Below are positions 1-6,625 of a DNA stretch of 44,967 nucleotides, one piece after another. Numbering within the stretch: the stretch's first letter is position 1; the number at the start of each line of letters is the position of its first letter. Origin of the DNA: Candidatus Methanomethylophilaceae archaeon. Its GTDB lineage: Archaea; Thermoplasmatota; Thermoplasmata; Methanomassiliicoccales; Methanomethylophilaceae. The notes under the pieces are model-generated. The model was not told where the DNA came from and did not search any database. It saw nothing but the letters and a program-made list of their open reading frames with translations. The DNA is taken from contig JAFYAH010000008.1 of NCBI GenBank assembly GCA_017540825.1, forward strand, positions 1 through 44,967, read 5' to 3'. Made by a program: the position numbers and the translations under genes.

Positions 1-20
1 CTGCAGATGGATCACCTCCT
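1..20 (+). rRNA. rrs: 16S ribosomal RNA, 3' end (partial)
   Basis: The first 20 bases end in GGATCACCTCCT, the near-universal 3' terminus of 16S rRNA including the anti-Shine-Dalgarno CCTCC. The preceding bases CTGCAGAT differ slightly from the usual archaeal CTGCGGCT. The gene continues to the left outside the window. No tRNA-Ala or 23S rRNA follows; protein genes start about 220 bases later. Unlinked 16S and 23S genes are known in Thermoplasmata and Methanomassiliicoccales, so this fits the taxonomic reading. The GGAGG sites seen before several genes here match this tail. Confidence 0.85.
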
Positions 21-24
21 ATGC

Positions 25-107
25 CGGGCGGGCCTCCGGGCCCGCCCGCGAACACGCACAGCGAAGCAAGGGAGCCCGAAAGGCTTCCCGCGGTTCCTTG
101 GCCGCTT
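25..107 (+). terminator. 16S rRNA trailer: structured 3' processing and termination region
   Basis: Directly after the 16S end lies a perfect 10-base-pair hairpin (25-34 with 39-48, loop TCCG), GC-only in the stem. A second helix follows: 70-76 pairs with 82-88 around a CGAAA loop, and AAGC at 64-67 can pair with GCTT at 104-107 to close it. A T-rich stretch begins at about 139. Together these probably serve 3' processing and termination of a free-standing 16S transcript. The exact cleavage sites cannot be read from sequence alone. Confidence 0.55.
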
Positions 108-238
108 GCCATGCGCCAAACGTAGCATCGAACGCCATTTCTTTTTATTTTAATTGTGTTATATTTCAAACGAGAGCTATTGTTTGTTTTCGATTTTCAC
201 GTTAATATAATAAATAATCCCAGTTATATGATTCTTTG

Positions 239-697
239 ATGTTCACTACTGTTATCAACTGCAGCAATCGAAAGGATGGATTTTCCACTCTGATGTCTTC
301 AGCTGTTGTCGAGCACCTTCAATCCGACTATAGGTCTTTCTTCCTTCGGGATTCCGACATACAGCAAATCCTGGAATCCGTGGTCATTTCAGATCTTGTT
401 GTTATAGCAAGTCCTGTTTTCTCTTCCAATCTCTGTCCTCCTTTTTGGAATTTTATCGACGATCTGAGCATTTCTAATAGCTTGCCATGCTTATTGATAG
501 TTTCTTGCGGTCATAGCGCATTATTCTGTCGCATTAACGTCTCCCACGCTTCTAAAAAGCTAAAAGATCTTGGCTTCTCGAATGTCGAGGTCGTCATGGT
601 AGATGGTACCTACAGCCTGCCTAAAGGTGAGCTCCGCCCTAGGCATCGTTCCAGGATGATTTCTTCTTGCAGACGCATATCGTCCTACATCCGTTGA
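239..697 (+). CDS. Small flavodoxin-fold (NADPH-dependent FMN reductase-like) protein
   Basis: This 152-residue protein has the layout of the flavodoxin-like NADPH-dependent FMN reductase / iron-sulfur flavoprotein group: a first strand TTVINCSNRKDGFST where the phosphate loop should be (compare the usual N-G-S-x-R pattern), then SDLVVIASPVFSSN, which resembles the conserved 'D-x-I-x-x-S-P-V-Y' strand-loop that contacts the isoalloxazine ring, followed by FWNFIDDL. The third strand is LPCLLIVSCGH. It lacks an obvious cysteine cluster for an Fe-S centre and is shorter than typical family members (about 180-200), so it may be a divergent or single-domain version. A TTG sits one codon before the chosen ATG. 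A TATA-like TTAATATAATAA lies about 30 bases upstream. The codons are more AT-rich than in the neighbours, as in the next gene. Cofactor binding is inferred, not shown. Confidence 0.5.
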   Translation: MFTTVINCSNRKDGFSTLMSSAVVEHLQSDYRSFFLRDSDIQQILESVVISDLVVIASPVFSSNLCPPFWNFIDDLSISNSLPCLLIVSCGHSALFCRINVSHASKKLKDLGFSNVEVVMVDGTYSLPKGELRPRHRSRMISSCRRISSYIR

Positions 698-756
698 TCC
701 GTATAGTTTCTAACTTTCTTCAATAGGTTTTAAGACTGTAATCGTCATGTATCGCC

Positions 757-1803
757 ATGAACAGGCCTCTCATATTCAGGAAAGCTATGGACGTCCTTGA
801 CTTATCAAGCCCTGTTTCGAATTTCCCTGAATTCGTTCTTTATTCTGAATATGCAGGCCTCCCCTCTTCCGATGCTGCTTTGCTTCGTTGCATCCATGAT
901 TGTTCCGGAAGCTTGCTTTCTCATGCTATCCTTACAAGCGATGATTCCGATTTCGATTCTTCTTGCGCTTCGATCTCTTCTTCTATAGGAGGCGATCTCG
1001 ATAAGATTCATGAGATCATCGATGACATCCGTTATTCGCTCACCTTAGCACCTGGTTCATCTGACGAGATTTCCTTGGCTTTCTCTTCTTCGGGGCTGAT
1101 CTTCTCCACTTCTGGTTGCATCAAAGGCGAGATCTCTGTCTCTGGCTGCGAACTCTTCGACACTTGTGTCGTCGTCCCCGAGCATGTCATGAACGGGATT
1201 GCCAGGTTCCATGTCACTTCCATAGCCCCCATGGCCTTCTCAGGGAAGACCCACATACGGTCGATCATTCTTCCAGCCTCTATTCGCGAGATCGGATACA
1301 GGGCGTTCTTCGGCTGTTCCGGCATGGACGACTTCATCCTTCCTTCCAGCGTAAGAAAGATAGGTTTCAGAGCCTTCGAAGGCTGCTCCTCCCTATCTTC
1401 CATAGCCGTAAGCCCCAAGAATCCTTTCTTCAGGACCTTCCCCAACGGGATCCTCTGCTCGATTCGTCCCTTCGAGGTCATCCGTGCTCCTTACTGCCTT
1501 TCTGGAACTGTTACGATTCCCGAAGGCGTAACCTGCATCGGAAGCGAGTCTTTCGAAGGATGCTCCAGAATGACTGAGGTTCTTCTACCAGACGGTGTCG
1601 GTTCGGTGATGTATCGTGCTTTTCTCGGATGTTCTTCGCTTTCTCTCGCTAGCATTCCGGATTCCGCACGCATTGGTTTCCATGCCTTTCCCGATTCCGT
1701 CGAGCGGGAGATGAGGCATGTCGAGCCTGCTTCGGCTGATGTCTCCGAGGAACGATCTCAGCTTGTCGCGATCCAGCATGGTTTTTGCCGACACTTCGTC
1801 TGA
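757..1803 (+). CDS. Cytoplasmic BspA-type leucine-rich repeat protein
   Basis: The first 120 residues are acidic and show no recognised domain. From about residue 145 onward there are LRR_5 (BspA-like) units of the pattern 'A-F-x-G-C-S-S-L-x-x-I-x-L-P-x-S-V-x-x-I-G', for example RAFFGCSGMDDFILPSSV, RAFEGCSSL, ESFEGCSRM and RAFLGCSSL. There is no signal peptide or membrane segment, so it is expected inside the cell, unlike the secreted LRR proteins at 17.6, 29 and 37.2 kb. Such repeats usually make protein contacts; the partner is unknown. The last LRR-like text ends near FPDSVE (about 1705), and the remaining roughly 30 residues look like read-through into the convergent gene at 1585-2007, with which it overlaps by 219 bases. 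Codon usage is richer in A/T at third positions than most of the window. Confidence 0.75.
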   Translation: MNRPLIFRKAMDVLDLSSPVSNFPEFVLYSEYAGLPSSDAALLRCIHDCSGSLLSHAILTSDDSDFDSSCASISSSIGGDLDKIHEIIDDIRYSLTLAPGSSDEISLAFSSSGLIFSTSGCIKGEISVSGCELFDTCVVVPEHVMNGIARFHVTSIAPMAFSGKTHIRSIILPASIREIGYRAFFGCSGMDDFILPSSVRKIGFRAFEGCSSLSSIAVSPKNPFFRTFPNGILCSIRPFEVIRAPYCLSGTVTIPEGVTCIGSESFEGCSRMTEVLLPDGVGSVMYRAFLGCSSLSLASIPDSARIGFHAFPDSVEREMRHVEPASADVSEERSQLVAIQHGFCRHFV

Positions 1804-2007
1804 CGTGCGGTCCAGGTCTTCGATCGTTCTCGCAATCGCGTCCGACAAGGTCCGAGGCGACGTCTTGCCGAGGTACCATGCCATGTTTACGTCCCTTTCG
1901 TCGAAGCCCATGTCCATCATGGCGCTGCAAAACTTGGGGATGTCGTCCTTCAGGTCGTCTCTGTCCAGCGTTCCGAAGAGACTATCGAACCTCTCCTTCC
2001 TGTTCAT
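1585..2007 (-). CDS. Unknown protein, second gene of transglutaminase operon
   Basis: This gene starts at the ATG of an ATGA overlap with the stop of the transglutaminase-like gene upstream, so the two are probably translationally coupled. The first 95 or so residues look like ordinary protein (MNRKERFDSLFGTLDRDD, MGFDERDVNMAWYLGKTS, then a helical SDAIARTIEDLDR segment). I do not recognise the family. The C-terminal 45 residues lie antisense to the LRR gene and are basic and of low quality, and the frame ends on TAG, a rare terminator among the well-supported genes of this window. The natural end is therefore probably near 1720, and the rest is read-through. It could be a partner or inhibitor of the transglutaminase-like protein, but nothing in the sequence shows that. 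Confidence 0.5.
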   Translation of the reverse strand: MNRKERFDSLFGTLDRDDLKDDIPKFCSAMMDMGFDERDVNMAWYLGKTSPRTLSDAIARTIEDLDRTSDEVSAKTMLDRDKLRSFLGDISRSRLDMPHLPLDGIGKGMETNACGIRNASERKRRTSEKSTIHHRTDTVW

Positions 2008-3029
2008 GGGCCCCTCATAACTGTTATGCGGTGCCTTCCGCTTTTTCCCTGCCAGCTGACCTTCAGCTTGGTTGTGGCGAACCTCTTGCATACCGCATCC
2101 ATGATAATTTTTTCCGCCCCGTCCTCCTCCACGTAGATGTTGTAGGTTAACTGCCTGGTGCTGCTGTCGACTCCCTGCCTCTGAATGTATCTGACTGCCT
2201 CGTCGGCTTTCTTGTAGTACGTTCCTTCCTTGACATACGGATTCTGATTCAAAGACGTGCATCTTCCTTTCGATTCTTGCTCATGGGTCCGCGACGTCAT
2301 GGCGTCGTTCATGTTGAGGTATGACCTCAGCGGTCCGCCCATGTAGTTTCCGAGATCGAACGTCACGTCTGTGTTGTACCATTGTCTGCCTAGGAGCACG
2401 ACGTTCCATGCGTGCGCCTCGCCGTCCTCTTTTATCTTTCCGGTCACGACGGCCGCCTCCACCCCGTACGAATTCAACAGGAACGCAGCGGCTTTGGATA
2501 TGCCTTCGCACACCCCTTTCTTGCTTAGCAACGGTCCGACAAGGCTGTGCGACGAATCCTTGTCGGTTCCGTCGTAGACCACTTTGGCGACCAGCACGTC
2601 GTGCACCGCCGTCTCTATGTCGCAGGCGTCATGCAGTCCTTTTACATGCTTCTCATAGATCTCCTCTGCGTTGTTCGTCAGGGCTTGCTTGATCTTCTCT
2701 TTGTCCTTGTAGAACCTGTTCTTCCTGAATCCTATCTTCATTTCTTTCCTGTAGCTAGTCATAGTGAACTGGTTCCCTATCCAGAATATCTGGGGATTGT
2801 CGCAGAGCACTTTCTGCACGAGGCTCATGCAGCCTTCGATGCCCATCACTACGTTCACGTTTACCGAGTCTTCGCCTACGATCATCGCTTTCCTTATCTT
2901 GACATAATCCTTCTGAAGATGGCTCGGGAGCGCGCTGTAGTGGAAGGTGGATGAAGCACCTGGTGCGAACTCGCCCAGATTCCCTTTCAATTCTCGCTCC
3001 TCCGGCAGCCTGTCATGCTGTTGCCCCAT
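2004..3029 (-). CDS. Transglutaminase-like (papain-fold) protein
   Basis: The 341-residue protein carries a transglutaminase-like core with the three expected catalytic positions: Cys in KKGVCEGISKAAAFLL (about residue 174), His in GEAHAWNVV (about 208) and Asp in WYNTDVTFD (about 221). This Cys-His-Asp set is typical of microbial transglutaminase-like cysteine proteases or amidases. There is no signal peptide, so it is probably cytoplasmic. The N-terminal 150 residues and the C-terminal 90 residues (ending in an alternating basic, beta-rich segment) are not recognised. The start has GGAGC just upstream, and an AT-rich box at 3046-3062 is shared with the divergent kinase operon. It overlaps the next gene by ATGA. 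The target bond (protein crosslink, deamidation or peptide cleavage) cannot be told. Confidence 0.8.
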   Translation of the reverse strand: MGQQHDRLPEERELKGNLGEFAPGASSTFHYSALPSHLQKDYVKIRKAMIVGEDSVNVNVVMGIEGCMSLVQKVLCDNPQIFWIGNQFTMTSYRKEMKIGFRKNRFYKDKEKIKQALTNNAEEIYEKHVKGLHDACDIETAVHDVLVAKVVYDGTDKDSSHSLVGPLLSKKGVCEGISKAAAFLLNSYGVEAAVVTGKIKEDGEAHAWNVVLLGRQWYNTDVTFDLGNYMGGPLRSYLNMNDAMTSRTHEQESKGRCTSLNQNPYVKEGTYYKKADEAVRYIQRQGVDSSTRQLTYNIYVEEDGAEKIIMDAVCKRFATTKLKVSWQGKSGRHRITVMRGP

Positions 3030-3043
3030 GTGCTCCTCGATAC

Positions 3044-3062
3044 TTGTTAATATTTATTTTCA
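3044..3062. promoter_or_regulatory. Shared bidirectional TATA region
   Basis: Only 44 bases separate the divergent transglutaminase-like gene (ATG at 3029, minus) and the kinase gene (ATG at 3074, plus). The segment TTGTTAATATTTATTTT reads as a TATA element in both directions. It sits about 15-27 bases before the kinase ATG, suggesting a leaderless or nearly leaderless kinase transcript, and about 20-30 bases before the other start, which has its own GGAGC site. The two operons may be co-regulated. Confidence 0.55.
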
Positions 3063-3073
3063 GATTTCCCAAC

Positions 3074-4414
3074 ATGTCTTCTTTCAGCAGCGGGGACCGC
3101 ATTCCATTGATGACTGGCGGCTATGCCAAGGTCGTCCGTGACGCTCCTCTGGGAAGCGGCGGACAGGGAGAGGTCTATCTCGTCGAGTACAAGGGCACCC
3201 AGCACGCTCTAAAGTGGTACACCTCGCTGAAGATGAGGACCAGCGTCGAGTTCAAGGAGAACATCAGGAAGAACGTCTATGACGGCGCTCCCAGCGAGAG
3301 GTTCGCATGGCCATTGGACGTCACCGAAGACGTAAACGGGAGCTTCGGTTACGTGATGCGCCTGCTTCCCAAGGACAACGAGGAGTTCAGCGACTTCCTC
3401 AGGACCTACAGGATCACCAAGACCGAGCCTCCGAGGAGAGTCCCTGTGAAGTTTGCCAGCTTCCCTTGTCTCATCAGGGCCGCCATCCAGGTGGTCGACT
3501 CGTTCGCAGCCCTCCACAGGGTCGGTAAGTCGTACCAGGACCTGAACGACGGCGGAATATCAATGGACATGTCCACCGGGGACATAATAATCTGCGACTG
3601 CGACAACATCGCCCCGGACAGGACCAATTTCGGCATCGCCGGGAAACAAGGCTACATGGCGCCGGAGATAGTCCTCGGTACCAAGACTCCCGACGTCTAC
3701 TCCGACAGGTTCTCGCTGGCGGTCATCCTTTTCAAGCTGTTCTTCCGCGACGACCCGTTCTGGGGCGCCAAGGTCTGCAAATGCTGCAACCTCACTGACT
3801 ACAACTACAGGAAGTACTACGGGGAGGAGCCCGTGTTCATCTATCATCCCACCGACAGCTCCAACCGCCCGGTGGAAGGCATCCATGACAACGTGATCAG
3901 GATGTGGGGCCGGTATCCCCAGTACCTCAAGGACCTCTTCACCAGGGCATTCGTGGACGGGCTCAAAGAGACCTCCAAGAGGCCTATAGAGATAGAATGG
4001 ATGTCGGCCCTCATCAGGCTCCGCTCTGAGTCGTTCATGTGCTCCTGCGGAGGGTTCTCCTTCGTTTCCGACGATGCGGAGAAGAGCGGCGAATGTACAT
4101 GCCCCAAATGCGGGAGGAGCTATCCGGTGCTGATGCTCGGCAAGACCCGCCTGCCTCTGGCCAAGGACGCGGTCGCGTACAGCTGCCAGACCCGCTTCGG
4201 ATCAGACGATTTCGAAAAGATCACGCTCAAGGTGGTTGAGAACCGCCTGAAACAGGGCCTTATGGGGCTCAAGAACCTGGACGACTGCGACTGGGAGGTG
4301 TTCCTCGACGGAACAAGGAAGTCCGTCCAGCCGGACAAGGGGACCGAGATCGTGCCCGGGATGAGAATAGAGTTCGACAGGAAGACATCTGGAACTGTGT
4401 TGAGGAGGAATTGA
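3074..4414 (+). CDS. Protein kinase with C-terminal zinc ribbon (TerY-P triad kinase)
   Basis: A 446-residue eukaryotic-type Ser/Thr kinase. Visible motifs: glycine loop LGSGGQGEV at residues 26-34, ATP-anchoring lysine in ALKWY (Lys47), catalytic loop YQDLNDGG with Asp156, metal-binding acidic strand ICDCDN (Asp175/Asp177) in place of DFG, and GYMAPEIV as the APE segment. The divergent DLNDGG/CDCDN loops are, as I recall, the form seen in kinases encoded next to TerY-type vWA proteins. After the kinase domain comes a four-cysteine zinc ribbon (CSCGG...CTCPKCG, about residues 355-385) and a beta-rich tail. The start is the ATG after the TATA box rather than the upstream frame extension, which is proline-rich and overlaps the divergent gene. 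It ends one base before the vWA ATG, with a GAGGAGG site inside its last codons, so translation is coupled. Confidence 0.88.
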   Translation: MSSFSSGDRIPLMTGGYAKVVRDAPLGSGGQGEVYLVEYKGTQHALKWYTSLKMRTSVEFKENIRKNVYDGAPSERFAWPLDVTEDVNGSFGYVMRLLPKDNEEFSDFLRTYRITKTEPPRRVPVKFASFPCLIRAAIQVVDSFAALHRVGKSYQDLNDGGISMDMSTGDIIICDCDNIAPDRTNFGIAGKQGYMAPEIVLGTKTPDVYSDRFSLAVILFKLFFRDDPFWGAKVCKCCNLTDYNYRKYYGEEPVFIYHPTDSSNRPVEGIHDNVIRMWGRYPQYLKDLFTRAFVDGLKETSKRPIEIEWMSALIRLRSESFMCSCGGFSFVSDDAEKSGECTCPKCGRSYPVLMLGKTRLPLAKDAVAYSCQTRFGSDDFEKITLKVVENRLKQGLMGLKNLDDCDWEVFLDGTRKSVQPDKGTEIVPGMRIEFDRKTSGTVLRRN

Positions 4415-4415
4415 T

Positions 4416-5174
4416 ATGACGGGAGAAGCGTTCGATCCGCTTGAAGCGGAACCTATTGCAAGGAAGAGGCTTGTGCTGTTCTACCTGATAGACGTGTCAG
4501 GGTCGATGGACGGACAGAAGATCGGGGTGGTCAACCAGGTCATGGAGGAGGTCATCCCGGAGATAAGGAACGTCGGCGGGGCCGATTCGGACATACAGCT
4601 TGCAGTGCTCACGTTCAGCAGCGGAACCTCATGGATGTATCCTCAGCCCTCCTCCATAGAGACGTTCCAGTGGTCCAGGCTCTCCGCGGACGGCATGACC
4701 TCCATGGGAGGGGCCTTCCTGGAGCTGGACAACAAGATGTCCAGGTCGGCCTTCCTGAGCGCCCCCCACCTCTCGTTCGCGCCTGTGGTGTTCCTGCTCA
4801 CCGACGGATATCCCACCGACGACGCGCTGGGCGCCCTCGAGAAGCTGAAGCTGAACAGGTGGTTCAAGAGCAGCCTGAAGGTCGCCTTGGGGATCGGGGA
4901 CTTCGACAGGGACATCCTGGAGGCGTTCACAGGGAACCCGGAGCTGGTGCTCAGCACGGCTACAGGGAAGAACCTGGCCCAGCTCATAAGGTTCGCGACC
5001 ATATCCAGCTCGACCATCGGCAGCAGGAGCATGGGGTACGGAAGCGGCGGAGCGGACTCGGAGGACTCCAGCGCTCTGAAAGAGAAGGCGTTCATAGACA
5101 TGAAGAAGGACGCCTTCGGCGACGAGCAGAACCCGACCGTGGACGACATCGACATGGACGACTCGGGCTGGTGA
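4416..5174 (+). CDS. TerY-like von Willebrand factor A domain protein
   Basis: The 252-residue protein is essentially one vWA domain. The metal-ion-dependent adhesion site (MIDAS) is complete: DVSGSM at residues 26-31, a threonine in DGMTSMGGAF, and the aspartate of LLTDGYPTDD. This is the TerY layout ('Y-L-I-D-V-S-G-S-M', ending with ALGIGDFDRDIL and a predicted nucleotide- or partner-binding FTGNPELVL). In TerY-P triads the vWA protein is encoded with a kinase and a PP2C phosphatase and is thought to be a phospho-regulated scaffold. The acidic C-terminus contains a serine-rich linker (SSSTIGSRSMGYGSGG) that could be phosphorylated; that is inference. It lies between the kinase (1 base upstream) and the phosphatase (ATG 3 bases downstream), clearly one operon. 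Confidence 0.88.
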   Translation: MTGEAFDPLEAEPIARKRLVLFYLIDVSGSMDGQKIGVVNQVMEEVIPEIRNVGGADSDIQLAVLTFSSGTSWMYPQPSSIETFQWSRLSADGMTSMGGAFLELDNKMSRSAFLSAPHLSFAPVVFLLTDGYPTDDALGALEKLKLNRWFKSSLKVALGIGDFDRDILEAFTGNPELVLSTATGKNLAQLIRFATISSSTIGSRSMGYGSGGADSEDSSALKEKAFIDMKKDAFGDEQNPTVDDIDMDDSGW

Positions 5175-5176
5175 CG

Positions 5177-6625
5177 ATGGGGGCATTCCACGGGATTTCC
5201 GAGTCCCGGAGGGGCAGATCCCATGTCGACAGCGGGACCGTGTGCCAGGATTCGACGCTCTGCCTGGTTTCGGAGAGGTACGCCATAGCGGCGGTGTCCG
5301 ACGGCCACGGCGGGGCCAAGCACTTCCGCAGCGACGTGGGATCCAAGGCCGCGACAGAGTGCGCCGTCAGGGTCATCAAGGAGTTCGTGGAGTCCGAGGG
5401 GTTCGAGGCCTCGTTCAGGAGCAACCAGGACGTCCTGCTCGACACCGTGTGCCGCACCGTGCTCGCATCGTGGTACTCCGCCATAGACGACTACGACGGG
5501 GGGCATCCCCTGACCGACGCCGAGATCCGGCACATCAGCGAGAGGAACGTGTCCGAGAGGTGCGCCGACAAGCGCCATAGGGACAGGTACGGCGCCACCC
5601 TCATGGCCGCCGTCGTCTCGGACTGGTTCTCGTTCTGCATCCAGATCGGGGACGGGGCCATCGCCTGCATCGGGGAGGACGGGAACGACCGCGCCCCCAT
5701 GCCGGAGGATCCCGACTGCGCCCTCAACGTGACCACCTCGCTGTGCCAGCTGGACCCTCTGAGGAGCTTCAGGCATTGGCATTCCATCGGGTGGTCGCCG
5801 ATGGCCATAGTCATGTCCACGGACGGCATCACCAACACGTTCGAGAGCACGGACAGCTACGTCAGGTACTGCAGGAAGGCCTCCTGCTTCGCCCTGGACG
5901 GCGGCGACCAGTGGCGCAGGCTGATGGACCGGAACAAGGCCAGGTCCAACGCCAACGGCATGGACGACGTCTCCATGGCCGTCGTGTGCCGCGAATGCCC
6001 TGCGCTGCGCAAGATGAAGGACGGCATCGACGAGGCCTATCGCGAGCTGGATCTGAAGAGCACCGTTCCCGTGGCCAGGAAAGGGCTCTTTTTCGTCCAT
6101 GGCGCCATGCGCTTCCATGTCGCGGAAGGTCTAGCCACGCTTGCAGTCTACGACGGGTCAGACTCGGACTTCGCGGTGCCAGAGCGCCTTGCGGCGGACG
6201 GCAGGACGTACGTGGTAGCGAGGATCGGGCCCAGATGCTTCGACAAGGCCCGCATCCGTTCCGTATCCATACCGCGCACCGTCCAGCGCATCGCGCCGAA
6301 GGCGTTCTTCAAGTGCCCGCAGCTCAGGGCGGTCACTTTCGAGGGGGAGCCCGAGATGGACTCCAGCGCATTCTTCAACTGCCCCCGCCTTTCGGAAGCG
6401 CGCTATGCCGGGGACGAGCCGCCTCCGATGGGGGCGAACGTGAAGAAGATTAGGATCCGAGCTCCCTTATCAGCTCGAACAGGTACTCCCTCATCCTGCT
6501 CAGGGTCGACAGGTCCATGCGCTCCTCGGGAGTATGGGCGCCAAGGACCGTCGGCCCTATCGATATCGCCCGCATCCCCGGGTGCTTGTCTATTATCGTG
6601 CTGGACTCCAGGCCTCCGTGGGTAG
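5177..6625 (+). CDS. PP2C-family phosphatase with C-terminal LRR_5 repeats
   Basis: PP2C/PPM motifs appear in order: VCQDSTLC near the start, AAVSDGHGG (DGHGG metal site, about residue 40), DRYGATLMAAV, FCIQIGDGAI (GDG), VMSTDGITN (SDG-type) and NGMDDVSMAVV (final metal-binding DD). So the enzyme should be a metal-dependent Ser/Thr phosphatase, presumably reversing the kinase two genes upstream. From about residue 345 it continues with BspA-type LRR units (CFDKARIRSVSIP, AFFKCPQLRAVTF, AFFNCPRLSEARY), which is unusual for a triad phosphatase. After GANVKK (about 6448) the frame passes into the antisense of the dipeptidase gene for another 58 residues and ends on TAG. A TAG in another frame at 6451-6453 suggests that a one- or two-base change removed the natural stop. 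The start follows the vWA stop by two bases. Confidence 0.85.
   Translation: MGAFHGISESRRGRSHVDSGTVCQDSTLCLVSERYAIAAVSDGHGGAKHFRSDVGSKAATECAVRVIKEFVESEGFEASFRSNQDVLLDTVCRTVLASWYSAIDDYDGGHPLTDAEIRHISERNVSERCADKRHRDRYGATLMAAVVSDWFSFCIQIGDGAIACIGEDGNDRAPMPEDPDCALNVTTSLCQLDPLRSFRHWHSIGWSPMAIVMSTDGITNTFESTDSYVRYCRKASCFALDGGDQWRRLMDRNKARSNANGMDDVSMAVVCRECPALRKMKDGIDEAYRELDLKSTVPVARKGLFFVHGAMRFHVAEGLATLAVYDGSDSDFAVPERLAADGRTYVVARIGPRCFDKARIRSVSIPRTVQRIAPKAFFKCPQLRAVTFEGEPEMDSSAFFNCPRLSEARYAGDEPPPMGANVKKIRIRAPLSARTGTPSSCSGSTGPCAPREYGRQGPSALSISPASPGACLLSCWTPGLRG

Noticed and set aside
236-238. TTG as the start codon of the flavodoxin-like gene
   Set aside because: An ATG follows immediately; TTG adds only one residue and has no better binding site.
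4643-6118. A 491-codon minus-strand frame opposite the TerY-P triad
   Set aside because: It lies opposite vWA and PP2C domains with complete motifs, and shows no domain itself.
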